In this document: piece by piece, positions 11,789 to 23,265 of the stretch | How the letters are laid out: the number at the start of each line of letters is the position of its first letter | Position numbering within the stretch: the stretch's first letter is position 1 | Source of the DNA: Hymenoscyphus infarciens | Lineage: Eukaryota; Ascomycota; Leotiomycetes; Helotiales; Helotiaceae | NCBI GenBank assembly: GCA_001414345.1 | Contig: LLCB01000261.1 | Location: forward strand, 45,454 to 109,453 | Direction of reading: 5' to 3' | DNA length: 64,000 nt | The notes under the pieces: model-generated | Told to the model about the DNA's origin: nothing | The model's input: only the letters and a program-made list of their open reading frames with translations | Database searches by the model: none | Translations under genes and position numbers: made by a program

Positions 11789-12694
11789 TAGGTCTATATA
11801 ACGAATAAAAGCTACGAATATATTTAGAATATTTACGATTTTCCACGGATAAATTACTCTTTGAATTATTTAAGAATAAGGAGAGTTTAGAGTGTAAATA
11901 GCAGTCGTTTATTTATGAATATTCTATATTCTCTACTCTTTTGATATGGTTTCCTACTTATCTATAACGTATTCGACTGAATAGCTATAGCGAGATTAAA
12001 TACTAAGGGTTAAGATCTAATTGAAAAATGTTCTTAATCTTATAGATAAGGCTCTTAGAAGCTATAAATAAGGATATTTAAGCTAAAAGCTAGGGTTTTA
12101 TAGGGTTTCTAGTATATTTGTAGGGCTTAGGTAGTGTTAATCTCGCTATAGCTATTCAGTCGAATACGTTGTAAATATATATGAAAATCCCTTGCTTTCG
12201 TTATCTCGATTAGGCTACGCCGGAGCGTTTCTAGGCTAAAAAAGTGGATAAATTATTAAATAAGATGAAAAGAGTAGAGCCTTTCGACTCTTTCGACGTC
12301 GAAACCTTAGTTGAAACCTTAGCTTAAAGGTTACGTGTATAATGCTTTAGAAAGTGGGGTGTTATATAATACCCTTTAATATAACACTCTATTTCATATA
12401 ATATAAGTGATAAAGAGTAAAGACAATAGTAATCTATTAATAATAATTAAAAGTAAGTGAATTTATAGTTTAGTTATATTTAAATATATATATAAAAAGA
12501 GAGTAAAATTTAACTTATATAAACCCTCTTTACTAAGACCTAGGGGGTGGATATTAAGCTTAATAAATAGAAACTATTCGTAATATATTTATTTAAGTTC
12601 TTATTGCTCGAATAATCGCTCGAATACTATATATTTATTTAATATTTATAATGAATAATTAATATTTTATTCATCTATTCGTTGTGTAGACCTA
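11789..12694. mobile_element. Non-autonomous hAT-type element (hAT-2) with nested MITE
   Basis: A 906-bp AT-rich element with imperfect inverted ends: left TAGGTCTATATAACGAATA, right complement TAGGTCTACACAACGAATA. It is bounded by an exact 8-bp duplication, GTAGACTC, at 11781-11788 and 12695-12702. The two arm differences are C-to-T type on the left arm, consistent with RIP. There is no coding capacity. A 205-bp palindrome-ended element lies inside it (11966-12170). Confidence 0.8.
11966..12170. mobile_element. Palindrome-ended MITE, RIP-mutated copy
   Basis: A 205-bp segment with perfect 34-bp terminal inverted repeats, 11966-11999 and 12137-12170 (outer part CGTATTCGACTGAATAGC). The interior (about 12012-12149) aligns almost end to end with 14331-14470, mostly differing by C-to-T and G-to-A changes. 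No target duplication can be named. Confidence 0.7.
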
Positions 12695-12702
12695 GTAGAC
12701 TC

Positions 12703-14294
12703 AAGGGTAAGTGAGGAAGAAGTGACCTCGACCCTCCACCCAGGTTCAACTCGCAAAGTTCTCCTGTGGGATTGCAGTCGACCCCGAATGAGTTCCTCCG
12801 TTCGGATAATAAAAGATAAAAAGCATGGAACTAGGTAATTATCGTATCGCGGTGGCGTACTTGCCATCACTGATGTTGCTAGTCCAACGCTTAAATTTAC
12901 ACCTCTGGAAATCTGTCGGGCGCAATTTGCGAAGCTGGTCGGTCAACTTAGCTAGCGAGGAACAGCGGGCTTGACCTGAGTCGGGCCATGCACGTGTTAG
13001 TATATAGCATGAAGTAAAAGGGAAAGTCGGGGGCTGGAATCTCCTTGTGCGATGAAGTGAATGATCCGATAAACTGAAAAGAGTAGATTCTGCCATGAGA
13101 TTCCTAAAGAGGTATCGCGTAGGCGGTGAGAACTCATGTGAGCATTGTTTTGTCCTCTCATATTTCGTTACCCGGTAGTCTATGAACCTCAAGTCATTTC
13201 AGGTTCTAGATAGTTTTTCGGATTTTTACTGAGCCATATATTCCAGTGTAAGGACAGCCTTAGAAGGGATTTAGAGTCTGTACGTCGAGATCCACGTGAC
13301 AGCCCCGACAGCAGGGGGCAGGAGGTGTGGCGCATGCATTTTTGAAAAAGGGGTTCGGAGTACTTCTATGTCTTTGCTTCAGCTTTTAAAAAGTCCGAGA
13401 TAGCTTAATTAGAATATCACGGGAAGAAGTAATAGAGAAATCGCCAAGGAAAGATATTATTAGCAGCTATAGTAACTCCAAAAAATACTTTGAGTTTCAC
13501 TAGAGCGAGAGTATAACAGGGTCTTGATAAAGAGTCTTTATAAAAGATCTTATAGCTTGAAATAGAGAAAGAGAAAATTCTTCAAGGAAAGAGAGTTTGT
13601 CTAAGAAATATCAATTTCTTATCTTATTCTCGTAATACTTATATAGAGGTAATAAGACCTAAGAAGATCAGATGTTAATTTTAGTATTTCTTTCTAGCTA
13701 ATTTATCTCTCTTTCAAAGGCCTCCTGTTTTTTATTATAATGATTATATAAAGAGGCAAGAGGGGAAAAAGAAGCATTTTGACAAAACCCACTTTCTGAA
13801 AAAGAGCTTGATATAAAGGGTTGATTCGCAACTCACTGCTGAGAATCTTGTATAACAATTCCTTACCTAATAAGCGAAGCGACTCGGTTGGCAGTCGCTT
13901 CGCCTCTAAACTCTCGCACACCAGCATCAGCTGAATAAGCTGAATAAGCTGAATAAGAGTAACTTTTTGGTTACTTGAATTGTCCAAAGTTACGACGCTG
14001 AGTTAGCACTAGTTATAACACACTTGGCAAATCATACAATCCTCACTAGGGCCAGTCGCAACGCTGTGACGTGGCTTAAGCAGGGTCGGAAATCCTTTTA
14101 GAGTAGGAATAAAACAAAACAAACAAACGAATTTAGAGAAGATCACCCGGCCAAGTCTGTCTGGAGCTTCTGAAGGGTCAGATGCGAGGTTCTCCTTAAA
14201 TATGCTAGCCTCTCGGGTAGTCTAATTCTCAGCGATCGAGAATCAGTACTGTCATCATTAGAATGTAATACTCAGCAGGATGTACAATGTAACA
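12703..14294. other. Accessory intergenic segment with mixed composition
   Basis: The 12.8-13.4 kb part has ordinary GC content; 13.4-13.75 kb is AT-richer. Open frames at 12839-13192 and 13703-13987 (both minus) lack ATG starts at their ends or any recognisable domain, and I do not call them genes. A 9-bp tandem triplication (AGCTGAATA unit) lies at about 13930-13957. Confidence 0.35.
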
Positions 14295-14482
14295 GGCCAA
14301 ACTATTGTACTGAAATTAAAGACCAAGGCGAAGATCCAATTGAAAAATGTCCCTACACCCACAGACAAGACTCTTAGAAGCTATAAACAAGGGAATCCAA
14401 GCCAAAATGCCCAGCTTTTGTGGGGATTCCAGGGCATTTGCGGGGCCTGGGTGGTCTTAAATCTCGCTACAACACTTTGGCC
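14295..14482. mobile_element. Less-mutated relative of the palindrome-ended MITE
   Basis: About 188 bp with imperfect inverted ends: left GGCCAAACTATTGTACTGAA, right complement GGCCAAAGTGTTGTAGCGAG, about 6 differences over 31 bp. The interior matches the AT-shifted copy at 12.0 kb but keeps its Cs and Gs, so this is the copy closer to the ancestral sequence. No clear target duplication. Confidence 0.6.
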
Positions 14483-14521
14483 GGGGCTGTGAATATTATA
14501 AAGTCAGTTCGGATCGCTGTT

Positions 14522-14595
14522 TATCGTATAGCAGGGACTGCTGTAATCACAAGATGTATATCGTATAGCAGGGGCTGTCGTAATCACACAGGAGG
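14522..14595. repeat. Two-copy 37-bp tandem repeat
   Basis: The unit starting TATCGTATAGCAGGG is repeated with a 37-bp period and a few substitutions. It lies between the MITE copy and the secreted-protein promoter. Confidence 0.6.
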
Positions 14596-14635
14596 CCCTT
14601 TAGTAAGGATCAATGAATTCTAAAGTCACTTCAAG

Positions 14636-14643
14636 TATATAAA
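14636..14643 (+). promoter_or_regulatory. TATA box candidate of the secreted-protein gene
   Basis: The motif TATATAAA lies about 125 bp upstream of the ATG at 14768 and is followed by a pyrimidine-rich leader (CTACATTCCCACAACTC), a usual fungal core promoter layout. Confidence 0.5.
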
Positions 14644-14767
14644 CCCTTCCGTCCGCTACTCTACATTCCCACAACTCAACAGCTTAAGATACTCTACCAA
14701 ATCAAGCCTCAGCTTCACCTCTATTCTTCCAGATCTACCAGCTTTAAAAATCTCTCCCCTCTCCAAG

Positions 14768-15254
14768 ATGCATTTTTCCATCACTTCTACCGTCGCCATC
14801 ATGGCTGGTCTCACTGCTAGTGGATCTGCCTTCGTCATTGACACCTTCAGTGGCACTGGCTGCGGCCATGTCGTCCAATCAGGTGTAGGTAATGGGGACA
14901 CCGTTCTCCCATTTTCCTTCTCTTCGGCCACTCCTGAATCATTCCTGAACCCCTGCATTTATGCTATGACCCCGAGAACTTTTTTGGATGGGCAATAACT
15001 GACGCCCCATCTTGTAGGTCAACATCTGGGACAACACCTGTGCGACTTGGCCTGAAGGGTTCGGGTCTTTCAAGATCACTACCTGGGGGGGAAATCATCA
15101 GTACGCGTACTTCTTTGCGCCCGATAACTGCGGGAGTCTTCCTGGGGCCATTGCGCAAGGCTATGTCGATTCAACGACAAACGACTTCAAGCTTGGAAAC
15201 TGCTATCAATTCTCTGGCGCTTCTGCGAATGCAATTGCTTCGTACGCTGGTTGA
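14768..15254 (+). CDS. Small secreted cysteine-containing protein (effector candidate)
   Basis: Two exons, 14768-14884 and 15018-15254, with a 133-nt intron (donor GTAGGT, acceptor TTGTAG), encoding 117 residues. A signal peptide covers about residues 1-22 (MHFSITSTVAIMAGLTASGS). The mature part has four cysteines (C32, C47, C77, C101) and the blocks VNIWDNTCATWP, FKITTWGGN, YFFAPDNCGSLPGAI and YVDSTTNDFKLGNCYQFSG. Proteins of this pattern are widespread small secreted proteins in plant-associated ascomycetes; none has an enzymatic motif I know. Two disulphides are likely. It sits in a transposon-rich pocket between a MITE copy and a dead hydrolase gene, a setting common for effectors. A role in host interaction is inference from size, secretion and location. 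Confidence 0.8.
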
Positions 15255-15989
15255 TAAGGGACGCCCTCATGTCTTGATGGTTAGACGGAAGCTAACTGTC
15301 TCCTAGTTGTATAGTGGCGCTGTGGATGGTTTCAGGGAAGAGACACAGGGAAAAAAGAGAATCAGCTGTTTTGTTCTTCGTTCTTATTCACTCCTTGTTA
15401 TTTGTTTAGTCTGTCAGGTCCGTGCTGTCCTTAGATAAGAAGATTGGAAATTAAAAACTGTTTACCAATACACGATCTAGCGAGTGCAACATTCTTCTAG
15501 AAACATGGTTCTATCAAGTCTCACTGCGGTTGCACAATGTAGGGAGCAGAAGTATGGGGTAAGTAATAATGAACGTCTCAACGTGTGGCATAATTTTAAA
15601 CATCACCAAGAGTGGATCCAGCACGTTGAGATAACCCGAGAGTTAGTTTGGAGCTGAAAGGGCGGCTGAACACGTCATGGATATAAGCGAGTTTTGCTAT
15701 ATATACTCAGTCACACCTTCCACTTGAAAGTTTTTCTCTTCTTTCCCCAGAACCAAGTTAAGTGAGATGAAAGAATAGAAAGCAGAGAATTCAAGACCAT
15801 GTAAATCAAGCGATTGGTGGAAAGTGCTAAAGATTCACTAGAGAGAGCAAAAATATTAATTGTCATAGTAGCAACTCTATGTAAGCGCACCACAATAAGC
15901 AATAGTGAAATTAGTGTCAACTTTAAAAATGTCAAAAACAAATTGAAGACACTGCTTAGTACGTCTAGAAAGCCACATCGATGAAGGTT
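15255..15989. other. 3' flank, no gene seen
   Basis: Non-coding, moderately AT-rich. The minus-strand frame running to 15877 is the read-through tail of the epoxide hydrolase relic and has no homology I recognise. Confidence 0.4.
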
Positions 15990-17055
15990 GAAGAGACGTT
16001 CTATCAACATCACTTCCCCCCAATAAACCCAGCAACAGGACCCCCCACCCCTCCCCAAACATCTTCCTCAAATCCCCCACCAAAGTATCCGGCCGTTTAA
16101 ACCCCGCAAAATGTCCCCCCTTCTCATAAACACTCCCATAAACCACATTTCCTAAAGTTTTATTCCATGCCTTAGGAAACAGCATAACATCTTTCTCAAA
16201 CCTCGCAACCATGACCGGAACATCGATATACCCCTGCCTAGCCTCGAAGGCAGCCGGTTTCCGATGTTCATTCTCATAATACAAGTTCCCCGGGGCACCC
16301 GGACCAGCAGTGGAGAAATAGTAAATTGAAACCCGGGTCAAGATTTCGTCATCCGTGAAGGGATAGGAATCTGTCCAATTGTGGAGTTTGGTGTAGATGA
16401 ATGCTAGGAGACCAATTGGGGAGTCTGTTAGGGATGGAGAAATCGAGAGAGGTTTAGTGGAGAGGAGATGCATGTATCCTGCTCCTTCGGCAAAGAAATC
16501 TTGGGATTTCTGGAGACTGGCTATGCCTGAGGGGGAAAGTGGTGTTGGTGGTGTTGTTTCTGGTGGGGCGGTGGGAGCGCAATTGTTGAGATGGTAAGCT
16601 AGAACGTGGGGGCCGTAATTCTTAGCTATTATACGGGTGATGAGGTAGCCTAGATCTCCTCCTTGAACGGCTTTTGGGACGTTAGTGTAGGAGGAGGATG
16701 AGAAGTGACGAAGAAACGAACCGTATTTTGAGTATCCGAGGGAAAGCATCAGTTTGTGGTATACTTCAGCGTGCTGATCGATGTTAAATCTTCCTATATG
16801 AGAGTAGCTTATGCTCCATGGTTTTGTATGTCCATTTTTCCTGAGAGGGGCTTTTTTTATTACCTTCCGACTCTCATCTGAAAATCCGAAATCAACTAAG
16901 CTCCGTGCAATAACATGAAAAGACTCACCTTTCCCCTCTTCCTCTCCAGTTAACAGTCCTAGCATCCTACTTACTTCTAAAAATTACCTGGCCATCTATG
17001 AAGAAACAATAAAGGAACGTCATTTTCCTCCACAGGACTTCTTTAATGAATAAAT
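15990..17055 (-). pseudogene. Broken epoxide hydrolase (EHN-type alpha/beta hydrolase)
   Basis: The minus strand encodes most of a fungal epoxide hydrolase. The recognisable pieces are DVPLLFLHRWPG (normally HGWPG, the oxyanion hole), LLTGEEEGKGESFHV, NIDQHAEVYHKLMLSLGY, VQGGDLGYLITR (nucleophile Asp), IYYFSTAGP and EKGGHFAGFKRP (catalytic His). The damage is clear. HGWPG reads HRWPG (G-to-A). A T-run at about 16979-16983 is one base short, so the frame breaks before SRMLGLL. A stop interrupts the segment upstream of VEEND. The usual N-terminal EHN domain is absent beyond about 17055. One genuine intron survives at 16671-16721 (51 nt, CTAAC branch). A second, around 16794-16863, does not splice in frame. 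The 362-codon open part would lack the oxyanion hole, so no functional enzyme is expected. Confidence 0.75.
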
Positions 17056-17862
17056 TAGATGTTATATTCTCTAAACCCGTCAACGGTGATTAGTGTTGTA
17101 AATTAAGGAATCTTAACCTCAAACCTCAAAACACTTAGTTTAGCAAGATACCTATCTTACTAACCAACCTAACAAACTCTAGTTCTATTCTAACCTAGAA
17201 AACTCCACTTCTATTTTATTCTAAAATACCACCACCACCACAACAAAAATTCCATACTCAAATCACTTGAAGCACCTAAACACCTAAACACCCAAAAACC
17301 AAAAAAAAAGAAAAGAAAAAAACAAAGAAAGAAAAAAAGAAGACATATCAACTTAAAATAGTACTTTAATAAAAAATAATGGAAAAAAATTACACACGCA
17401 CGTGACGAGTTTTTAAGCCATGCATGCGAAATACAACAACTTATACAGCTCAATCTGTAAAAGAGTCGCCCCCCCCCCAAAATAATCCTCACTATAGAAA
17501 AAAAGAAAAAGATCTCACGAGTCAAAAATGAAGCACCTACGTAGTTATTTATCCATGCTAGCCAGGACAGTGAAAATTTTCACTACTCGAGTACATGCAT
17601 TCACCCGCTAAAGATGGAGTGTATTCAATCTCAATCTCAATCCTCAATCGTACCCGTACCTCATACTTTTCATCTGCCTCATCTGCCTCATCTTCTCGTC
17701 GCTTTTCCCATCTATGCACAATCCAGAATCCACAATACCAGCTCCTACTCCTTATCAAGAGAATAACATAGCTTTCTACCACGATTCCTTTTGCCATACC
17801 ATGTCACCTAGTCCACTCTCATTCTCAAGGAACACAGGGGGGAGGGGGGGTGTGAGAGGACT
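17056..17862. other. Intergenic, homopolymer-rich
   Basis: Contains A-rich tracts, a C10-type run near 17468 and CTCAATCTCAATC repeats near 17620. No gene. The right end is the 3' flank of the auxilin gene. Confidence 0.4.
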
Positions 17863-20856
17863 TTACATCCCATTCTGCTGCTTGAACTTATCCCAGCTCT
17901 CATTCAGCGTAGCAAACACCAACCCGGCAATCATCTTAACTTCCGTCGAAGCATCCTGTGGTAACTATTCAAAACCAAGTCAGTAAAGTCTCTTCAAATT
18001 CTCTCCCTCCTCGCCCAATACGACAGGGCCTTCCTTGGAAAGGAACCCCCTGCTCACTCGCTTTTGCAACAATTGTTTTGCCCGCTCCCCCCCCCTCCTT
18101 CTCAAAAAAATTCCCCAAATCAAACAATAAATAATAAAAAAACATACCTTATCAGGATGAACACGTCCAATAGCCTTCATATAATTAACCTTCACCTTCC
18201 CATTCTGCACCAACTCATGCAGTCCAATCTTCTTCCACCCACTCCCCTCCCACATAACATCCTGCAAACTCCCTAGTAGTCCCCTCAAATTATCCCTCTT
18301 CCCGTCTCTCCAAAGACTAATCCGAGCATCTACTTTATCACTCAACGCGAACTTCTCGTCATCCGCACGCTCAGCTTCGATGTTGGCAGCTCGAAGACGG
18401 GAGACTGCTGCTGAGTCCTGTTCTGGGGCGGAAGAGAGAGAGGAAAGGGCAGATTTGGGCGCGGGACGAGGAGTGGGTTTAGGCGTAGCAGTACGAACAG
18501 GTTTTGGCGCCAAGGCCTTTTCACACCGCGAACGGCCTTGGATGGCCGTTGCAGCGCCAACGTTAGATTCAACGCATAACTTCCACACTTCCCCCGCTTC
18601 ACGCCATTTCTCCATTTGCTCGAGTGCTTCGGCTTTTCGCATGTGAGCCTTACCCCAGAACTCCCTCATCCCCTTCTCCTCGCCCCCCAAACTAATAGTC
18701 TCCCCCTCACCGCGTGCGGGGCCGATTAATTCAATCGCTGTATCAGCATCGCAAACAGCAGATTTAGGAATCCCAGTTTTGAGAGATGTGAGCGCCCGGT
18801 TGCAGAGCAGGATTATAGCGATAGGATGCTCATTAGGGATTGATAATAGAGAAGCGGAGTACGATTGGTGCGCAGCCGCGTAGTCGCCGCGTTTGAAATG
18901 GTTCGTTCCTGCGAGACGGTGTTCATTGGAACTTGATAAGGCATGTGGAGAGAGAGAGGGAATATTTCGTGGTGGTGCTTTGGGACGGACTGGGATGGGG
19001 GTTGAGGGTTTGGAAGGCGCAGGTGTGTTACGTGGTGAGGGGCGGGAGGAAGTTGGGGCCGAGCTTGGATTTGATCTCGAGGGGAGACTGGAGGATTCGA
19101 ATAACAGATCTGGTTCTGGTTCTTGTTGACGAACAGGTTGAGGAGTTCTCTTCCTTCGAGCGGGACTGATGTATGCTTGTTCAGATTGTTCTTCAACCGC
19201 TTGCTTCGTAATCCTCGATCTCGGATCAGAAGGCACAGACTGCTGCCAACGAGGGGCGGATGGGATTCGTTCAGGGGGTCTCTTCGCAAAAGCTGGTGAT
19301 TGATCACGTGAAGAACTTGGCTCGGGGTAGCGAGGCTCAGGGGCTTTCGCTTTTCTAGGGGCAGGTCGAGAACCAGATTCAAGCATCATTGCTTCGTCTG
19401 TAACATCCGGAACAGAAGCTTGTGGTTTTCTACCAGGTCCTGATGCTGCGGCTATCTTTTCGGAGTGTTCCCTTTCGGCGGCTTCTCTCATCCATTTTGG
19501 TTGGCTGGGATCGGATTCCTGTTGGAATTCTGTAACTGCTTTCTGTACTTTTTTCTGCGATGTTTTCCAAAGGGAATTGGCAGACTTGAATAAACTGCTG
19601 CCAACTGCTGCTGCGGTTTTTGAAAAATCGGCTTCTCCATTTGGCGATTTATCTTCTCTACGTGGTCTTGGCTCGTCTTGGCCTTCTTCTCTCATCCAGG
19701 ATGGCTTTTGCTCTTTTCTACCTCCGTTCCTGGAAGGGTCTCTCATTCCACCATTCGAAGGAGTGCTACTCCTACTTGGATCCCGACTTGTTTGTTTTGA
19801 TTTCGCTTGACGATGCGCATCATTCAAAATCCAACCAACAGCAGCCTGAACATCAAGACCCGATCCACTCTCAGTCAACGCCCTCCGTGATTGCTCAGCC
19901 GAAAACCCCATATCTACAATTTCAGCCACAGCTTTATCCCAAGGATCGTCGGATTCAGATTGAGGTTCTGGCGTCGGTGATGCTTCTGGGACCGCAGGAC
20001 TCCTCCGTCTAACCTCCTCAACAGGTTTCCCCAAATCGCCCAAGAAATCATCATCATCCGCAGATTGTAGGGTAGGGATAGGCGCAGAACTCGCTGGTTT
20101 CATAGTCCCCAATCCAAAAGGATCATCATCATCTCCAAATTGTGTCCCCCCATACGCCCCCGAGTTTTGTTCCCAAGCCTGGGGTTGACTTAAATCTGCC
20201 ATCCCCGTCCCAAAACCCGGTGTACTCTTCCCACTATTGGGTAACTCAGGAGGCGGATAGAAACTCGCATTATCGACCTTGGTATCCTTATTGAACGCAG
20301 CAAACAAATCGTCATCCCCTCCATTTGCGACATTGCCAGCGCTCACAGCAGGAGAAGCCACCCTCGCAAACGGGTTCGAAGAAGAGGTAGCTTTATGCGA
20401 TGCGACCGTTGGCGCGAGGGCAGGACTCTGCGTTCTATTCCCCAGCGATGCGACCGTAGGCGTAAGTCCCGGGCTCTGTGTCCTACCCCCTAAACTCTCC
20501 CAATTCTGCGCCCCTCCAAACTGCTTATCGAATTCTCTCCGTTTCTCCTCCTCCTTCCTCCTCTTCTCCTCTTGTAACTTATCATGTTGTTGCTGCAGCG
20601 TAAGCGTACTCGCTTTCGACGAGCCAAAGGACACCAAGTTCGAGAAGAGATCCGGAGCCGGGGACGCAGATTTAGGCGGCGCAACCGGAGGTTTCGACAA
20701 CCCAGAAGCCTGATTGGAAATCGGAGTTGTACGTCCAAAGGACTGAGGAGGTGGTGTAGGGCGTATAGAGGGGTAATAGTTTCCTGTTCCTTGGGGGGCT
20801 TTGGTGGTATTTGTTTTGGAGGGGGCGGACCATTCTAGACCGTTTAGGTCGTCCAT
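17863..20856 (-). CDS. SWA2: Auxilin-like clathrin-uncoating J-domain protein (Swa2 family)
   Basis: Two exons, 20856-18148 and 17964-17863, with a 183-nt intron (GTATGT...TAG); 936 residues. The order matches yeast Swa2/auxilin: a disordered N-terminus with clathrin-binding-like DLF and DPF motifs and a charged coiled stretch (DKLQEEKRRKEEEKRREFD, about 93-110), a UBA domain (about 303-347, AEIVDMGFSAEQSRRAL), TPR repeats (about 640-780, with NHFKRGDYAAAHQSYSASLL), and a C-terminal J domain (about 850-936) with the HPDK motif at 900-903. The HPDK triggers Hsp70 ATPase activity to strip clathrin from vesicles. The intron falls directly after HPDK, and the last exon ends the J-domain helix (ATLNESWDKFKQQ). 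The protein acts in the cytoplasm at vesicle coats. All four modules are complete. Confidence 0.92.
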
Positions 20857-23265
20857 TATTCGGGCTTTCGGTTTTTAGGTTTTAGAATGCGGGGAAGGGA
20901 AAGAGAGGGGTGTCGTAAAGTCATTAGTTTTGTGGAAGTATATGTTGGAATCATATGGGCTCCCCCTTTTTTTTGATTAGGTGGTCGCATGTTGAATTGC
21001 ACATGGGGGCCGTTTGGGTATCTCTTTTAAGCGCGGTTATCATGCGGCTATTCTCATTCGAGTCACGTGTGTCTAATAAGCGCTTCCTCCGTTTTCTAAA
21101 TCCTTCGGAAAATCTCGCTCCCAAAAGTCTTTCAAAGCTTGGTAGTAAAAGAGGAGAGCGATGACTCGGTATCAATTCCCAGCCTCTCATCTCTTTCGAG
21201 TCTCTGGGATAACGAACGCTATTGTACGCACAATTCCCTTCCCCGAGCGACGCTAGGAATGAAGCCTGCCTTGCGACGCGGCGAAGCCAAATCATTAAGC
21301 AAGGGGCGTATTGACTTTTATACACTCCGGATTACTACTAGTATCGATTTGATTTCTCTGGAACGGGAGTTGTTTGCGCGTTATTGTCTGATTTCATTAC
21401 CCAGTTACCATATACGAAAGTACAACTTTGCTTTTTAATGAATTCCACCTTCTCCTGTTGGAAAAATCAGTTCATAGGATCTGCAATCCATTTCTTTTCT
21501 TCCTTCAATGCTAAATTTACAACAATTAGTATTGCTCTCACCCGACACCCGAATGTTCTGACTGTATCGTTATCTTTTTTCCGTTTTGGTAAATTTCAAT
21601 CCTTTTCCCAATACCCAAATCTTGCCTGGGTAGTCTGAGTATGGTGGTGGTCTGGCAACTCGGTCGTCGTAAAAACACGGTTGTGTCCGTCCCCTCTCGC
21701 TCAGACCGACACCTGTCCTGATTCTGGGGATCCTGAATCCTTCTATAATTGCGATGGCGTTATTACTCCGTGTCGGTGGATGACGATCGACTGGAAATCG
21801 GTCGTGGGAGGGAGCGTGTCCGTCCGATGGGTTGTGAGTGGATAGTGAAAGGTCCGTAGGCCTAGTGAAAGAGTCCTGAGTCAGGATCCCCGAGTTGGTT
21901 GTTGAGCTTGCTTGTTCGTGGGGGTTTGATACCAGGATGGATTGTTCTTGCTCGTTGTATATGATGTAGGAAGAGATTGTGATGAATTTTTGTGGTAAGT
22001 TGTTAGTTGGCGTTGCGCAGAACGGATTCTATGGTGTTTTTCCAACAAACAAACTCCATATTCAGAATCTCGGACTCCTAGATACATGGAACCCTTTTGG
22101 TCAAGAAAAGAAAAAAATGCACGGCTCCCATCCAACCGGACGGACGATTGCGCACCTCGCATCTGGTGCTCTTTTCTCTCAACCCACCAGACCTAATGAA
22201 TAAGATTTCACGCCTCCAACCAACATCGGGGCCCCCGTTTCTCGTCTCCGAGTTGTCCTCTCTGCCTCTCTGCTTCCCCTCCAACCGGCTCGCAAGGGGC
22301 ACTTAACCGGTACCTGCATTCGGGGCTCCCCATACGAGACCCTGTCCAATACTGACAGTTTCTTCTCTGGTTTCTCCGCTGGTGCCATGATGTGTGCCGG
22401 GAAGTTGCCCAACTGGGGATGGTACGCTCCTTAGCACTCTCGCTCAACCACGCGGAGGGGAGCCGTGTACTCAAGTACGGAGTACGACATATCAAAGGTG
22501 CAAAGTGGGTGTGTTCCACCCGGCACCTCCCCCCACTTCGTTCACACTGCGTGGGAGTTGGAACTTGGTGCAGCAAGAATTGTGGTGGTTTTTGCTTCTC
22601 AATTGGTGCTGTTGGCTTGCGGCCTCCTGAATGGTCGTGGTGTTGTGGAGAGACGAGAGGGAGAAGTTGTCGACGAGACAACCACCATCGATCGACTTTG
22701 TCACATCAAAACTTAGCCCCTATTAGTACATAGTAGGTTGCTAGGAAAATTAGTTCATTTTTCCTCCTTTGGTCCTCTTCTCTCCTTGACTTCATTTTTC
22801 GATATCCTGCACAGCACCGCTGCTCCTTCGTTCACTCCGTAAACTCACTCCTCCAGCGGCGGGTGCCTATTACATATCATATTGATTTCGCATCCTCTTT
22901 ACACCTCTCCTACTACACCCAACAGCACCCACCTCCAACAGAGTCCCCTCCCCTCGATCGATACCACGTCACGTCCAAGGTGCCATCCAACTGGTCTGAT
23001 TGATATATCCCGAGTCTCTCTCCCGAAAGAGTGCGTCTTCACTTTCACCTCGACTCGACCTGAGTCTTCCACTTCGTCAATTCCCCTTTCCCCTCACGAC
23101 GACCTCATCTTCAATCTCATCGCAACTCACACAATATACCCATCAATTTGATCCCGGTGCCTCCTGTGCCCCTCCCTACCTGAAGTCGCATCGGTTTCAA
23201 TTGATTCTTCGCAAGCGCCAATTGAACGTTGAACGCGTCTACCAAAATTCTCCATTCGTCGGCTC
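20857..23265. other. Long divergent intergenic region
   Basis: About 2.4 kb upstream of both the auxilin gene and the URC4-like gene, of ordinary composition. Several open frames (for example 22208-22681 minus and 22392-22733 plus) overlap each other on both strands and show no domains. Pyrimidine-rich tracts from 22.74 kb onward look like a long 5' leader of the downstream gene. Confidence 0.45.

Noticed and set aside
12839..13192. Minus-strand frame of 117 codons
   Set aside because: No recognised domain or splice context, and it lies in an accessory segment. I could not support it as a gene.
13703..13987. Frame with LIQLIQLIQ repeat
   Set aside because: The repeat comes from a 9-bp tandem triplication and the frame opens without ATG; judged chance.
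20279..20713. 144-codon plus-strand frame
   Set aside because: Antisense shadow of the Ser/Pro-rich N-terminus of the auxilin gene.
22208..22681. Long minus-strand open frame (157 codons) and overlapping plus-strand frames in the same interval
   Set aside because: Frames overlap on both strands, show no domain or splice context and lie in a GC-balanced upstream region where chance frames are expected.
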